A stretch of 64,000 nucleotides of DNA from Roseibium sp. MMSF_3544. GTDB lineage: Bacteria > Pseudomonadota > Alphaproteobacteria > Rhizobiales > Stappiaceae. Below the pieces are notes generated by a model. The model saw nothing but the letters and a program-made list of their open reading frames with translations. It made no database searches and was not told the DNA's origin. Shown piece after piece: positions 16,859-26,634 of the stretch. The translations under genes and the position numbers were made by a program. The number at the start of each line of letters is the position of its first letter. Position 1 is the stretch's first letter. Location: NCBI RefSeq assembly GCF_030732845.1, contig NZ_JASHKA010000009.1, forward strand, positions 62,001 to 126,000, given 5' to 3'.

Positions 16859-19693
16859 ATGAAAGCCACCCAGGAAGACCTTGCCGGATTGATCGATGCG
16901 GATGCCTTGCGGACGCGCCTGAGCGCGCTAACCGCCGAATCCGAGGGCGACGGGTCGGATTCGAAGATCAGGGCCGCCGTCCTGAACGAGCTGAAGTTAG
17001 AAGTGAAAGCGGCGCGTGAGCTTGTCGAGGAAAAACTGAACGAAGATGGCGGCGGACTCTTGTGCGCCGAGCGCCTGTCGCATGTTCAGGACGAACTGAT
17101 CCGCGTCATCTACGATTTTGCGGTCCAGCATGTTTATCGCGCCAAGAACCCGTCGGCTGCCGAACGCATGTCGGTTGCCGCGGTGGGCGGCTACGGACGC
17201 GGAACGCTTGCGCCCGGATCGGACATCGATCTCCTGTTTATCCTGCCCTACAAGCAGACCCCCTGGGGCGAGCAGGTGGTCGAGTACATTCTCTACATGC
17301 TCTGGGATCTGGGTTTCAAGGTGGGTCATGCGACCCGCAACATCGACGAATGCATGCGGCTGGCGAAGTCCGACATGACCATCCGGACCGCCATCCTGGA
17401 AGCACGCTACATCTGGGGCGACGAACCGCTCTTCCATGACCTTGTCAACCGCTTCGGCAACGATGTCGTCAATGGCACGAGTTCCGAGTTCATCGCCGCA
17501 AAACTTCTGGAACGGGATGATCGGCACAGGCGGCAGGGCACGTCAAGATATCTGGTTGAACCCAATATCAAGGAAGGCAAGGGTGGCCTCCGTGACCTCA
17601 ACACGTTGTTCTGGATCGCGAAATATCATTACCGGGTCGACAGCCAGGCGGAACTGGTCAAAAAGGGCGTTCTGACACGCTCCGAGTATACGCGGTTTGA
17701 AAAATCCGAGGATTTCCTGTGGGCGGTGCGCTGCCATCTGCACTTCCTGACGGGCCGACCGGAAGAACGGCTTGCTTTCGAATACCAGCGCGAGATCGCA
17801 ATCCGGCTCAGCTACACGCAGCATCCGGGAATGCGCGATGTCGAACGGTTCATGAAACACTATTTCCTGGTCGCAAAGGACGTTGGCGACCTGACGCGCA
17901 TTATCTGCGCGGCGCTTGAGGAAGAACACGTCAAGGAACCGCGCGGCAAGGGCCTTTCCGGCATGATGCGGCGGTTGCGGAGCGGACGGGTGTCGGACAC
18001 TGCCAAGCCGGTGAAGGGCGCGCCTGGGTTCGTTGTCGAAAACAACCGGCTGAATGTCACCAACGATACGATTTTCCAGACCGATCCCGCCAACCTTCTC
18101 CGGGTCTTCCAGCTCGCGGACAAGCATGACTACAATCTTCATCCGAGGTTGACCCGCCTGATCCGCCACTCGCTCAAGCTCGTGGACAGCGATCTCCGGA
18201 ACGATCCGGAAGCCAACCGGCTGTTTCTGTCTGTGCTCACGTCCCGGAACACGCCAGAAAAAGTCCTGCGCAAGATGAACGAAACCGGCTTGCTCGGCCG
18301 GTTCGTGCCGGACTTCGGCAAGGTCGTCGCGATGATGCAGTTCAACATGTATCACCACTACACGGTCGATGAGCATCTGATCCGCTCGATCGGTGTCTTG
18401 TCAGAGATCGAACGCGGCAATTCCGGTGAGGACCACCCTCTTTCCACCGAGTTGATCCTGACGCTGCAGAACCGCAAGGTGCTCTATGTGGCCATGTTCC
18501 TGCACGACATCGCCAAGGGGCGCCCGGAAGATCATTCGATCGCCGGAGCCAAGGTTGCCCGCAAGATCTGTCCGCGTTTCGGTCTGAACGAGGCGGAAAC
18601 CGAGACGGTGGCCTGGCTGATCGAACATCATCTCGACATGAGCACGATCGCCCAGTCGCGCGACCTCAACGACCGCAAGACCATCACCGACTTTGCAAAC
18701 ACCGTGCAATCCCTGGAACGGTTGAAACTTCTCTTGATCCTGACCGTCGCGGATATCCGTGCCGTGGGGCCGGGTGTCTTCAACGGGTGGAAGGGGCAAT
18801 TGCTGCGGACGCTCTATTATGCGACCGAGCCGCATCTTTCAGGCGGTCATTCGAAAATGTCCCACAACCAGGCGATCGAATCGGCCAAGCAGGATCTGGC
18901 AAGCAAGCTTGGCCATTGGCCCGAGAAGGATCGGAAGGCTTACCTCAACCGGCACTATCCGGCCTATTGGCTGCGAACCGAACCCGAACGGCTCCTGACC
19001 CACGCCGAATTGCTCCGCAAGGCGGACAAGGGCCGCAAGCGCCTTGCGTTCGAGGTTATTCCTCGCGCCTTTGAAGGCGTGACTGAATTGAACATCATGG
19101 CACCTGACCATCCGCGTTTGCTCTCGATCATCGCAGGTGCCTGTTTTTCGACCGGCGCAAACATTGTCGACGCACAGATCGACACCACCACGGACGGTTT
19201 TGCGCTCGACACGATTTTCATCGGGCGGGAACTTCCGGACGACAAGGACGAACAACGCCGGGGCGAGCGGATCACGCAACTGATCCGAACCACGTTGCGC
19301 GGTGACGAGCGCCTGCCGGAGCCGGTTACCAAGAAAAATGCCATGAAGAGCCGGGTAAAGGCCTTCAAGGTCGCGACCGAGATCCTCGTCAACAATTCAC
19401 TTTCTGACGACTACACGGTTCTGGAAATATCCGGCCTGGACCGTCCCGGACTGCTCTATGACCTGACCCGGTCAATCGCAACGCTCAACCTCAATATCGG
19501 CTCGGCGCACATCTCCACCTTCGGGGAGAAGGTCGTCGACGTCTTCTACGTCACTGATCTGACCGGTCAGAAAATTTCCAATATCGGCCGCCAGGAAATC
19601 ATTCGAGAACGCCTTGCCGACGCGGTGCAAGGCCGTCTTGAGCTTGACCCGGCGGCTCCCGTCACACGCAAAGTCCAGCGCCAGGCGTCCTGA
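16859..19693 (+). CDS. glnD: Bifunctional uridylyltransferase/uridylyl-removing enzyme (PII regulator)
   Basis: The 944-residue product is a full GlnD. The nucleotidyltransferase domain has the catalytic GGYGRGTLAPGSDIDLLF (about 107-124). The GlnD helical domain follows, then an HD domain with FLHDIAKGRPEDHS (about 547-560) for uridylyl removal. Two C-terminal ACT domains lie at about 740-830 and 850-930, the latter with ISGLDRPGLLYDLTRSIATL. GlnD senses glutamine and modifies PII proteins, so controlling glutamine synthetase and nitrogen regulation. All catalytic motifs are present. It is followed at 32 bp by murJ. Confidence 0.98.
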   Translation: MKATQEDLAGLIDADALRTRLSALTAESEGDGSDSKIRAAVLNELKLEVKAARELVEEKLNEDGGGLLCAERLSHVQDELIRVIYDFAVQHVYRAKNPSAAERMSVAAVGGYGRGTLAPGSDIDLLFILPYKQTPWGEQVVEYILYMLWDLGFKVGHATRNIDECMRLAKSDMTIRTAILEARYIWGDEPLFHDLVNRFGNDVVNGTSSEFIAAKLLERDDRHRRQGTSRYLVEPNIKEGKGGLRDLNTLFWIAKYHYRVDSQAELVKKGVLTRSEYTRFEKSEDFLWAVRCHLHFLTGRPEERLAFEYQREIAIRLSYTQHPGMRDVERFMKHYFLVAKDVGDLTRIICAALEEEHVKEPRGKGLSGMMRRLRSGRVSDTAKPVKGAPGFVVENNRLNVTNDTIFQTDPANLLRVFQLADKHDYNLHPRLTRLIRHSLKLVDSDLRNDPEANRLFLSVLTSRNTPEKVLRKMNETGLLGRFVPDFGKVVAMMQFNMYHHYTVDEHLIRSIGVLSEIERGNSGEDHPLSTELILTLQNRKVLYVAMFLHDIAKGRPEDHSIAGAKVARKICPRFGLNEAETETVAWLIEHHLDMSTIAQSRDLNDRKTITDFANTVQSLERLKLLLILTVADIRAVGPGVFNGWKGQLLRTLYYATEPHLSGGHSKMSHNQAIESAKQDLASKLGHWPEKDRKAYLNRHYPAYWLRTEPERLLTHAELLRKADKGRKRLAFEVIPRAFEGVTELNIMAPDHPRLLSIIAGACFSTGANIVDAQIDTTTDGFALDTIFIGRELPDDKDEQRRGERITQLIRTTLRGDERLPEPVTKKNAMKSRVKAFKVATEILVNNSLSDDYTVLEISGLDRPGLLYDLTRSIATLNLNIGSAHISTFGEKVVDVFYVTDLTGQKISNIGRQEIIRERLADAVQGRLELDPAAPVTRKVQRQAS

Positions 19694-19725
19694 ATGACCA
19701 GACGCCGTCACGGAGCCACGTCCCA

Positions 19726-21288
19726 ATGAGCCTTGTGCGCAATTTCACCACGGTCGGTGGCGCGACGATGCTGAGCCGCGTGCTAGGCTTTGTGCGGGAC
19801 GTACTGCTTGCTGCGGCGGTTGGGACCGGTCCCGTCGGCGATGCCTTTGCCGTGGCGTTCCGGCTACCGAACCTGTTCCGCAGGCTGTTTGCGGAAGGCG
19901 CCTTCAACTCCGCCTTCATTCCGCTGTTTGGCCGGGCACTGGAGGAAGGCGGTGAAGCGGACGCACGGCGATTTGCCGGAGAGATCGGATCCGCGCTCCT
20001 GTTCTGCCTGCTGATCCTGACAGCTGTCGCGCAGATCTTCATGCCATTGATCGTCTGGGGACTGGCGCCGGGATTTTCCGCCGACCCGGACAAGTTCGAC
20101 CTGACCGTGGTCATGGCCCGGATCGCATTCCCCTATCTCGTTTTCATGTCGCTGCTCGCCTTTGTCGGCGGAATTTTGAACACCTATCAAAGATTTGCCG
20201 CTGCCGCGTTCGCACCGGTCATGCTCAACGTGGTGATGAGCATTGTCCTCGGCGGCATTCTTGCTGCCGGTGTTGAAGACAATTTCCAACTTGGCGTCCT
20301 TTTGAGCATTGGCGTGACCCTGGGCGGCATTCTCCAGCTGCTTGTGGTGGTGATCGACCTCAAACGCCTTGGTTTCAAGATTCCCGTGTTTCGGCCACGC
20401 TACACGCAGTCTGCGAAACGGCTGCTGGTCCTCGGAATCCCCGGAATCATCGCGGGCGGCGTCACTCAGTTCAACATTGCGGTCGGAACAATCATCGCGT
20501 CGCTCCAGGACGGCGCCAACGCCATGCTCTATTTCGCCGACCGCCTCTACCAGCTTCCGCTCGGCGTGATTGGCATTGCCATCGGCGTCGTTCTGTTGCC
20601 GAGCCTGACGCGGCAATTGCGGTCGGGGCAGCTCAGCGCCTATCAGCACAGTTTGAACCGGGCGCTTGAGATTTCGCTTGTGCTGACCCTGCCGGCAGCC
20701 GTCGCGCTGGCGGTCGTCCCGCATGAAATCGTCTCCGTTCTGTTCGAACGCGTGCGCTTCGACGCAGCAGCCGTCGACGGCACCGCTGCGGCCCTGATGG
20801 CCTTCGCGCTCGGCCTGCCTGCCTTTGTCCTGAACAAGGTGTTCTCACCTGGATACTTCGCGCGCGAGGACACCAAGACGCCGATGAAATTCGCGGCCGT
20901 CGGCATGGTGGTGAACGTTGCCCTCTCGATCGCGCTGTTTCCGGTCCTCAAACATGTCGGCATTGCCCTGGCCACCACGATCGCAGGCTGGGTCAACACA
21001 GCGCTTCTGGTCATCGTGTTGTGGAAACGCGGCCACTTTACCCCGGATTTTTCGCTCTTGAGGCAAATGTCGCTGGTGCTTTTGGCAAGTTTGCTCATGG
21101 GCGTGAGCATTCATTTCGTTGCCCTGTTTCTTGCACCATATCTCGCCGATACCTGGCTGATTGTGCGCGTGGCAAGCCTTGCTTTGATTGTTCTGACCGG
21201 CATCGTCACCTTTGCCGTTTTCACGCAACTCAGTGGTGGTGCAGACCTTTTGCGCATGCTTAAGGCGTTGACACGGCGCAACACTTAA
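19726..21288 (+). CDS. murJ: Lipid II flippase MurJ (MviN)
   Basis: The 520-residue product is a 14-helix MOP-superfamily protein opening MSLVRNFTTVGGATMLSRVL, with the hallmark FVRDVLLAAAVGTGPVGDAF and FRLPNLFRRLFAEGAFNSAF. The latter contains arginines of the MurJ central cavity. It moves lipid II across the inner membrane for peptidoglycan synthesis. The glnD-murJ-trpS order is common in this bacterial order. Confidence 0.97.
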   Translation: MSLVRNFTTVGGATMLSRVLGFVRDVLLAAAVGTGPVGDAFAVAFRLPNLFRRLFAEGAFNSAFIPLFGRALEEGGEADARRFAGEIGSALLFCLLILTAVAQIFMPLIVWGLAPGFSADPDKFDLTVVMARIAFPYLVFMSLLAFVGGILNTYQRFAAAAFAPVMLNVVMSIVLGGILAAGVEDNFQLGVLLSIGVTLGGILQLLVVVIDLKRLGFKIPVFRPRYTQSAKRLLVLGIPGIIAGGVTQFNIAVGTIIASLQDGANAMLYFADRLYQLPLGVIGIAIGVVLLPSLTRQLRSGQLSAYQHSLNRALEISLVLTLPAAVALAVVPHEIVSVLFERVRFDAAAVDGTAAALMAFALGLPAFVLNKVFSPGYFAREDTKTPMKFAAVGMVVNVALSIALFPVLKHVGIALATTIAGWVNTALLVIVLWKRGHFTPDFSLLRQMSLVLLASLLMGVSIHFVALFLAPYLADTWLIVRVASLALIVLTGIVTFAVFTQLSGGADLLRMLKALTRRNT

Positions 21289-21409
21289 CAATTTAAGACG
21301 AAATCTTCGCCGTTACCGCTTGCGTACACGTCCTGCGGGGCTTACACCCGGCGCGCCCAAAGTTTCACAGCGCCCTTCCAACCGGCCGCACTAATTAAAG
21401 GGATCAAGA

Positions 21410-22489
21410 ATGGCGGAGTTCCAGCCCCGTGTCTTTTCCGGCGTCCAGCCGACCGGCAACCTTCATCTTGGCAACTATTTGGGAGCCGTCTCCCGGTGGG
21501 TCCCGCTGCAGGACCGGATGCCGACCATCTTCTGTGTGGTCGACAGCCATGCCATTACCGCCGGATTTCCAGACCCCATCGAGCTGAGCGAAGCGACCAG
21601 GGAAGTGACCGCAGCCTATATGGCAGCAGGCATCGATCCCAATAAGTCGATCATTTTCAACCAGTCTCAGGTGCGCGAGCACATGGAACTTGCCTGGATC
21701 TTCAACTGTGTGGCGCGCATGGGCTGGCTCAACCGCATGACCCAGTTCAAGGAAAAAGCCGGAAAGAACAAGGAAAACGCCTCCGTCGGCCTGTTCGCCT
21801 ATCCGAATCTGATGGCCGCAGACATTCTGGCCTATCGTGGCACGCATGTGCCGGTTGGCGACGACCAGAAACAGCACCTGGAGCTGACCCGGGATATCGC
21901 GACGAAGTTCAACAACGATTTCGGCGACCGGATCAAGGAGCTCGGTATTGGTGTTCCCAATCCAACACCGTCTCCGGAGCTGCCCGAGCAGCTCTATTTC
22001 CCGATCACCGAGCCGATGATCGCCGGTCCTGCGACCCGGATCATGTCGTTGCGCGACGGAACAAAGAAGATGTCGAAATCCGACCCGTCTGACCTGTCGC
22101 GCATCAATCTGACCGACGACGCCGACACGATTGCGAAAAAGGTCAGAAAAGCCAAAACCGATCCGGATGCACTGCCCAGCGAAGTCGGCGGTCTGGAAGA
22201 GCGGCCGGAAGCGGACAACCTTGTCGGAATTTTCGCCGCTTTGGACGGCAGTTCGAAAGAAGACGTCCTGAAAACATTCGGCGGACAGCAATTCTCGGCG
22301 TTCAAACCCGCGCTTGCAGAACTTGCCGTGACCAAACTTTCGCCAATGACGGACGAGATGCGCCGGCTGAAGGAAGACAAGGCGCAGATCGACGCTGTCC
22401 TCAAGGACGGCGCGGAAAAAGCCTCCGCAATTGCCGAACCCGTCCTGAAAGACGTGCGCAAGATCATTGGTTTCCTGGACGTGCGATAA
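21410..22489 (+). CDS. trpS: Tryptophanyl-tRNA synthetase
   Basis: The 359-residue product is a class I aminoacyl-tRNA synthetase. The HIGH-like element is [19 protein letters not shown] (about 7-25) and the KMSKS element is [10 protein letters not shown] (about 217-226). The [13 protein letters not shown] segment binds the adenylate. Length and layout match bacterial TrpS. AAAGGGA lies 6 bases upstream of the ATG. A strong hairpin follows the stop. Confidence 0.98.
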   Translation: MAEFQPRVFSGVQPTGNLHLGNYLGAVSRWVPLQDRMPTIFCVVDSHAITAGFPDPIELSEATREVTAAYMAAGIDPNKSIIFNQSQVREHMELAWIFNCVARMGWLNRMTQFKEKAGKNKENASVGLFAYPNLMAADILAYRGTHVPVGDDQKQHLELTRDIATKFNNDFGDRIKELGIGVPNPTPSPELPEQLYFPITEPMIAGPATRIMSLRDGTKKMSKSDPSDLSRINLTDDADTIAKKVRKAKTDPDALPSEVGGLEERPEADNLVGIFAALDGSSKEDVLKTFGGQQFSAFKPALAELAVTKLSPMTDEMRRLKEDKAQIDAVLKDGAEKASAIAEPVLKDVRKIIGFLDVR

Positions 22490-22495
22490 GAGCAA

Positions 22496-22529
22496 CCGCT
22501 TCGCTCCGGGAACACACGGAGCGAAGCGG
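22496..22529 (+). terminator. Hairpin after trpS
   Basis: A perfect 13-bp stem (CCGCTTCGCTCCG / CGGAGCGAAGCGG, 22496-22508 and 22517-22529) begins seven bases after the trpS stop. There is no T-run, so termination is probable rather than certain. Confidence 0.55.
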
Positions 22530-22567
22530 GCATGAATTTATCCACAAAAACAAGAGTTTGTGACCCA

Positions 22568-22685
22568 CCTTCGAGACGCCGCGTTGCGGCTCCTCAGGAT
22601 GAGGTTGGTGGGTTCTGATACGGTTCGCGCCAGCGAACTGCACGCCTTCATCCTGAGGAGCGAGCATGCTCGCGTCTCGAAGGAT
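22568..22685. repeat. Long inverted repeat of a Rhizobiales-type intergenic family
   Basis: The arm at 22568-22603 (starts CCTTCGAGACGC, ends CTCAGGATGAGG) is an imperfect inverse of 22646-22685 (starts CCTTCATCCTGAGG, ends CGTCTCGAAGG). The 42-base centre separates them. Together with the trpS hairpin it accounts for most of the 307-bp gap before the hybrid kinase. A single diverged arm of the same family lies near 31.36 kb. Confidence 0.65.
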
Positions 22686-22796
22686 GGACGGTCTTGTTCT
22701 CGTCCGCACAAGTTCCTTACCCGCCTCGAAGGAAACGGTTTCTAAAAGTTTAAGCGGCACTCTCTGCTCCAACAGGTCCAGCAGAGAGTTGCGATT

Positions 22797-25202
22797 TTGG
22801 TCAATCAGAACCGTGAGCAGACAGCCGAAACAGAACCGAGGCAGGTGGCAGAGGGAGACGCGCAAGGCGAGTTGCCTTTGAAAGAACCGCGTCAGTCCGA
22901 CAACACGTCTGCCGCGCCCACCGATGATTCGGAGTTGCGCGACCTCGGGCCGGACGTTGGCCCGGGACGGCGCGCAACGGACACGCCGGTCAACGCCCCA
23001 CAGAAGTCCCTGCAACATCTGGCCGTTGCCGGGCTTGTAATCGGCCTCGGAGCGGCACTGTTTCTCGTTTCGACCGACGGGTTCAACCGTTTCCTGGGGG
23101 CTGGCCTCGCATTTTTTGCCGGCGGGCTGGCGGTGTGGCGCGTTATTGCCGACGACTTGCAGCGCTCCGTGCAGGCCCTTCAGTTGAAGGATGAAAAAAT
23201 CCGGCGGCTGATGGCCCGATGCGAAGAACTGGAAGACCGGGCCTGGGAACTTGGCGAATCCGACGAACGGCATGCCAGCATTCTTGCAACGCTCGGCGAT
23301 GTGGTCATCCGCCGCGATGCAGACGGCATCATCACCTATGCCAATTCGGCAGCAGAAGATGTTTTCGGCAACGGGCACGATCTGCATCCCGGCAATGCGA
23401 TGCAATTGCCGGTGATCAGCGGCGGTGATCCATCGCATCCCGATCTCGCTTCGAGAGATGGTGGCGCCGGCGGCATGGGTTTTCAGGATCTTCGCATGCG
23501 AACAGCACAAGGTCCGCGCTGGTTTTCGCGGATCGACGTTCCCGTGCGCGACACGGCCACGGACCGGCAACTGGTTCAAACAGTTCTGCGCGACGTCACG
23601 GAGCGGCGGTTGATCGAAGAAGAACTGCTTGCGGCCCGTCATTCTGCGGAAAGTTCAAACGAGGCAAAGTCCCGCTTCCTGGCAACCGTCAGCCACGAGA
23701 TCCGCACGCCGCTCAACGGCATTCTCGGTATGGCCTCCCTCCTGCGGGACACCCGGCTCACCAAGGAGCAGGGCGCATACATCGAAGCGCTGGAAACCTC
23801 TGGTGAAACCCTGCTGCTGCTGATTGACGAAGTGCTTGATTTTTCCAAGGTCGAGGCCGGTAAGCTGGAGATCCAGGCTGCCCCGGTCAAGATCGGCGCG
23901 CTTGCGGAAAGCGTGGTCGAGCTTCTGGCCCCCAAGGCACATGCCAAGGGCCTGGAAATCGGCTCCATGCTGGCGCCCGACCTTCCCGAGGAAGTCACTC
24001 TTGACGCCACAAGGGTGCGGCAGATCCTGTTCAATCTTATTGGTAATGGCGTGAAGTTTACCGACGAAGGCGGTGTCGCAGTCGAACTTGCGGGGCGGCC
24101 CAATCCGTCCGGCGGCAGTCTTTTGGAGATCAACGTCCGCGATACAGGCATCGGCTTCAACGAATTGGAGGCGGACCGCCTGTTCAAGGAGTTCGAGCAG
24201 GTCGACCATGGTCCTGCGCGGAAATTCGGCGGAACCGGACTGGGTCTTGCCATCGCACAGCGGCTCGCCGGTCTGATGGGTGGCAAGATCACCGCGCAGC
24301 CCTCCGCAGAAGGCGGCGGACACTTCAAGGTCTGTCTGCCGATCCCGGAGAACATGGCCGCCAGTACCGACCCCCGGCTTTCCAGTCTGGCGGAGCGGAA
24401 CATTGTCTTCATCAGCAACAGCCGGATCGAGTGCCAGCTGCTTGCCGGTCGGCTCGCACAGCACGACGCTGTAACTTCGGTCGAAGCGCCGGGCAGTTCC
24501 GGCCTCGAGGACGCCCTGTCAGGTGCGGACCTGGTCGTGGTTGACAATGCGGCTCTTTCGGATAGCGGCGGATGGCTGGCCTCCGCACGCCTTGCGGGCT
24601 GCTCCGCGCCCGCCGTCGTCCTGGTTTCCCCCTCTGAACGGGACAAGCTGGCGCATCTTCACGCGGCCGGATATGCCGCTTATCTGATCAGACCCGTCCG
24701 TGTTGAAACGCTGTTGCAGATTTTTTCCGGGCTGCTGGAAGGCACGGTCAGCGAGCTTGCCTGGGATGCCGGCGCAAAACCGGAAAACAGCAGCGCGGCA
24801 CTGCGGCGGGCCAATGCACCTGCGCGACCGTTGCGGCTGCTTGTTGCGGAAGACAACGACATTAACCGGCTCCTTAGCGAGGCAATGTTGCGCAAGCTCG
24901 GTCATGTACCCGTCATGGTGGTAGACGGCGAAAGGGCTGTCGAAGAAGCGTCCAATGGCACGTTCGACGCGATTCTGATGGACCTGCATATGCCGGGACT
25001 GGACGGCTTCGAAGCCATCCGGAAAATCCGCGAAGACGAACGCGCCAGCGGACGGCCTCCGGTTCCGGTGATGATCGTGACGGCGGACGTCATGCAGGAT
25101 GCGCGCGACAAGGCGGCTGAAATGGGGGCGGCCGGCTATCTGACCAAACCCCTGTCCGTGGAGTCGATTTCCGGAGCGCTGGCAGCGATCGGCAGGTCGT
25201 GA
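22797..25202 (+). CDS. PAS-containing hybrid histidine kinase with pseudo-receiver and receiver
   Basis: The 801-residue product has a polar N terminus, two hydrophobic helices (about 73-93 and 97-115), a PAS domain (about 155-270), a HisKA domain with SHEIRTPLNG (His300), and a HATPase with NLIGNGVKF, DTGIGF and FGGTGLGLAI (to about 515). A receiver-like domain follows (about 533-645) and then a true receiver (about 678-800) with EDND, phospho-acceptor Asp729 in LMDLHMPG and Lys784. In the first receiver the conserved Lys is Arg (YLIRPV) and the acidic pair is missing (ISNSR), so it is probably a pseudo-receiver. The start is a TTG without a clear ribosome site and is uncertain; a GTG at 22851 is the alternative. 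No partner regulator is adjacent. Confidence 0.9.
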   Translation: MVNQNREQTAETEPRQVAEGDAQGELPLKEPRQSDNTSAAPTDDSELRDLGPDVGPGRRATDTPVNAPQKSLQHLAVAGLVIGLGAALFLVSTDGFNRFLGAGLAFFAGGLAVWRVIADDLQRSVQALQLKDEKIRRLMARCEELEDRAWELGESDERHASILATLGDVVIRRDADGIITYANSAAEDVFGNGHDLHPGNAMQLPVISGGDPSHPDLASRDGGAGGMGFQDLRMRTAQGPRWFSRIDVPVRDTATDRQLVQTVLRDVTERRLIEEELLAARHSAESSNEAKSRFLATVSHEIRTPLNGILGMASLLRDTRLTKEQGAYIEALETSGETLLLLIDEVLDFSKVEAGKLEIQAAPVKIGALAESVVELLAPKAHAKGLEIGSMLAPDLPEEVTLDATRVRQILFNLIGNGVKFTDEGGVAVELAGRPNPSGGSLLEINVRDTGIGFNELEADRLFKEFEQVDHGPARKFGGTGLGLAIAQRLAGLMGGKITAQPSAEGGGHFKVCLPIPENMAASTDPRLSSLAERNIVFISNSRIECQLLAGRLAQHDAVTSVEAPGSSGLEDALSGADLVVVDNAALSDSGGWLASARLAGCSAPAVVLVSPSERDKLAHLHAAGYAAYLIRPVRVETLLQIFSGLLEGTVSELAWDAGAKPENSSAALRRANAPARPLRLLVAEDNDINRLLSEAMLRKLGHVPVMVVDGERAVEEASNGTFDAILMDLHMPGLDGFEAIRKIREDERASGRPPVPVMIVTADVMQDARDKAAEMGAAGYLTKPLSVESISGALAAIGRS

Positions 25203-25267
25203 CGGATTTGACTTGCGAAATCGGCGCGACTGCTTATCTAAGATTCGATCGCGAAAGCCTTCAGCAA

Positions 25268-25289
25268 GCTTAGGGTCAGAACCCTAAGC
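25268..25289. promoter_or_regulatory. Perfect 9-bp hairpin after the hybrid kinase gene
   Basis: GCTTAGGGT-CAGA-ACCCTAAGC lies 66 bases after the kinase stop. It is a plausible terminator stem without a T-run, or an operator for the acyltransferase gene downstream. Confidence 0.4.
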
Positions 25290-25420
25290 AGTTCGGCAAA
25301 TTTCACAAATATCCAAGACTAAGTTAAGCTTAATCTGGCGGGTGAAGTGAAAAAAAACTATTGTCATCCAGTTGTCGGATAAATGTGTTCTACGGCAGGA
25401 TTGAAGCGCGCTGACCGCAA

Positions 25421-25438
25421 CCGGTGTTAGTACACCGG
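25421..25438. promoter_or_regulatory. Second perfect hairpin, in the acyltransferase leader
   Basis: CCGGTGT-TAGT-ACACCGG lies about 80 bases before the preferred acyltransferase start. With the hairpin at 25268 it is the main structure in the 316-bp gap; the rest is AT-rich and would hold the promoter. Confidence 0.35.
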
Positions 25439-25518
25439 CTAAGGGAAAAAGAAAGGTGAGGCAGACCACAAACTGTGAAACCTCCCAGCGTGATCTGGAT
25501 GGAATGCAAGAGGGTGGA

Positions 25519-26466
25519 ATGGCCATAATGCGGCAGGGACTGTTTTCTCCAAGGAAACTGGTGCGCAGGTTTACACCAGGAATGCGCACAGGTGTTGCCG
25601 CCGCGAAATCCGCCCGTATCGGTAATCCGGTTCGAACGCCGGTCAAGACCGGCGAAACCCTGGGCCGGATCGGCTCCCTGGAAGTGCGTATGGCGCGGAA
25701 CTTCAAGGAAGTGAAGAAAGCCCAGCGCCTCCGCTACGAAGTCTTCTACGAGGAAATGTCGGCGATCGCAGATGCCCACACGCTTGCGACGCGTCGGGAC
25801 GCGGACCCGTTCGACGCGTATTGCGACCATCTGCTTGTCGTCGATCACGCCTCGATGAAACGAAACAAACTGGGCCGGCTGAAACCCGAGATTGTGGGAA
25901 CCTATCGGTTGCTGCGCCAGGAAGTCGCCGACCAGCATGGCGGGTTTTACACCTCCGCAGAGTACGACATTCAAGCACTCATCGACGCCAATCCGGACAA
26001 ACGCTTCCTGGAGCTTGGACGCTCTTGCGTTTTGAAGCCCTACCGGAACAAGAAAACCGTCGAATTGCTCTGGCATGGCGTCTGGTCCTACATCCTGCGC
26101 CACAAGATCGACGTCATGGTGGGATGCGCCTCCATCGAGGGAACAAGCCCGGATGCCATGGCGCAGCAACTCTCCTTCCTGCATCAAAACGCCCGTGCAC
26201 CCGAACAATGGCGGGTGCGGGCCGTTGACGAGCGCTACGTGGAAATGAACCGCCTGCCGGCGGACAGGATCGATCCCAAAACAGCGCTGCGCGCCCTGCC
26301 GCCACTTGTGAAGGGATATCTGCGCCTTGGGGCGTTTGTCGGCGACGGCGCCGTGGTCGATCACCAGTTTGGCACGACCGATATCTTGATTGTCATGCCG
26401 GTGACGGAGCTCAATACGCGCTACGTCAACTATTACGGTGCGGACGCAAGCCGCTACGCCAGTTAA
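25519..26466 (+). CDS. OlsB-like N-acyltransferase (GNAT/autoinducer-synthase fold)
   Basis: The product (315 residues from this start) resembles ornithine N-acyltransferase OlsB and related hemolysin-like GNAT proteins. The core has AQRLRYEVFYEEMSA, DPFDAYCDHLLVVD, IVGTYRLLRQEVA and ELGRSCVLKPYRN, the last a hallmark of this family. OlsB makes lyso-ornithine lipid from ornithine and 3-hydroxyacyl-ACP; no olsA-like gene is adjacent, so that role is inferred. A basic N-terminal extension of about 50 residues (MAIMRQGLFSPRKLVRRF) precedes the core. The ATG at 25519 has AGAGGG upstream; open alternatives are a GTG at 25456 and an ATG at 25504. It stands alone between a kinase and a PBP gene. Confidence 0.78.
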   Translation: MAIMRQGLFSPRKLVRRFTPGMRTGVAAAKSARIGNPVRTPVKTGETLGRIGSLEVRMARNFKEVKKAQRLRYEVFYEEMSAIADAHTLATRRDADPFDAYCDHLLVVDHASMKRNKLGRLKPEIVGTYRLLRQEVADQHGGFYTSAEYDIQALIDANPDKRFLELGRSCVLKPYRNKKTVELLWHGVWSYILRHKIDVMVGCASIEGTSPDAMAQQLSFLHQNARAPEQWRVRAVDERYVEMNRLPADRIDPKTALRALPPLVKGYLRLGAFVGDGAVVDHQFGTTDILIVMPVTELNTRYVNYYGADASRYAS

Positions 26467-26634
26467 ATACAATCGTATGGACAATCGGTGAACCGGCTGG
26501 AATCCGCTCCGGACCCGCGGGTGATTGCCTTTCGGGAACTGTCCAAGCCTTAACGCCCCCTTAAATTGCCGCATTCTAAGATCATCACCGGGGATCCCGG
26601 CAATTGCCGAGTATGACTACGGGACGAATGATCA

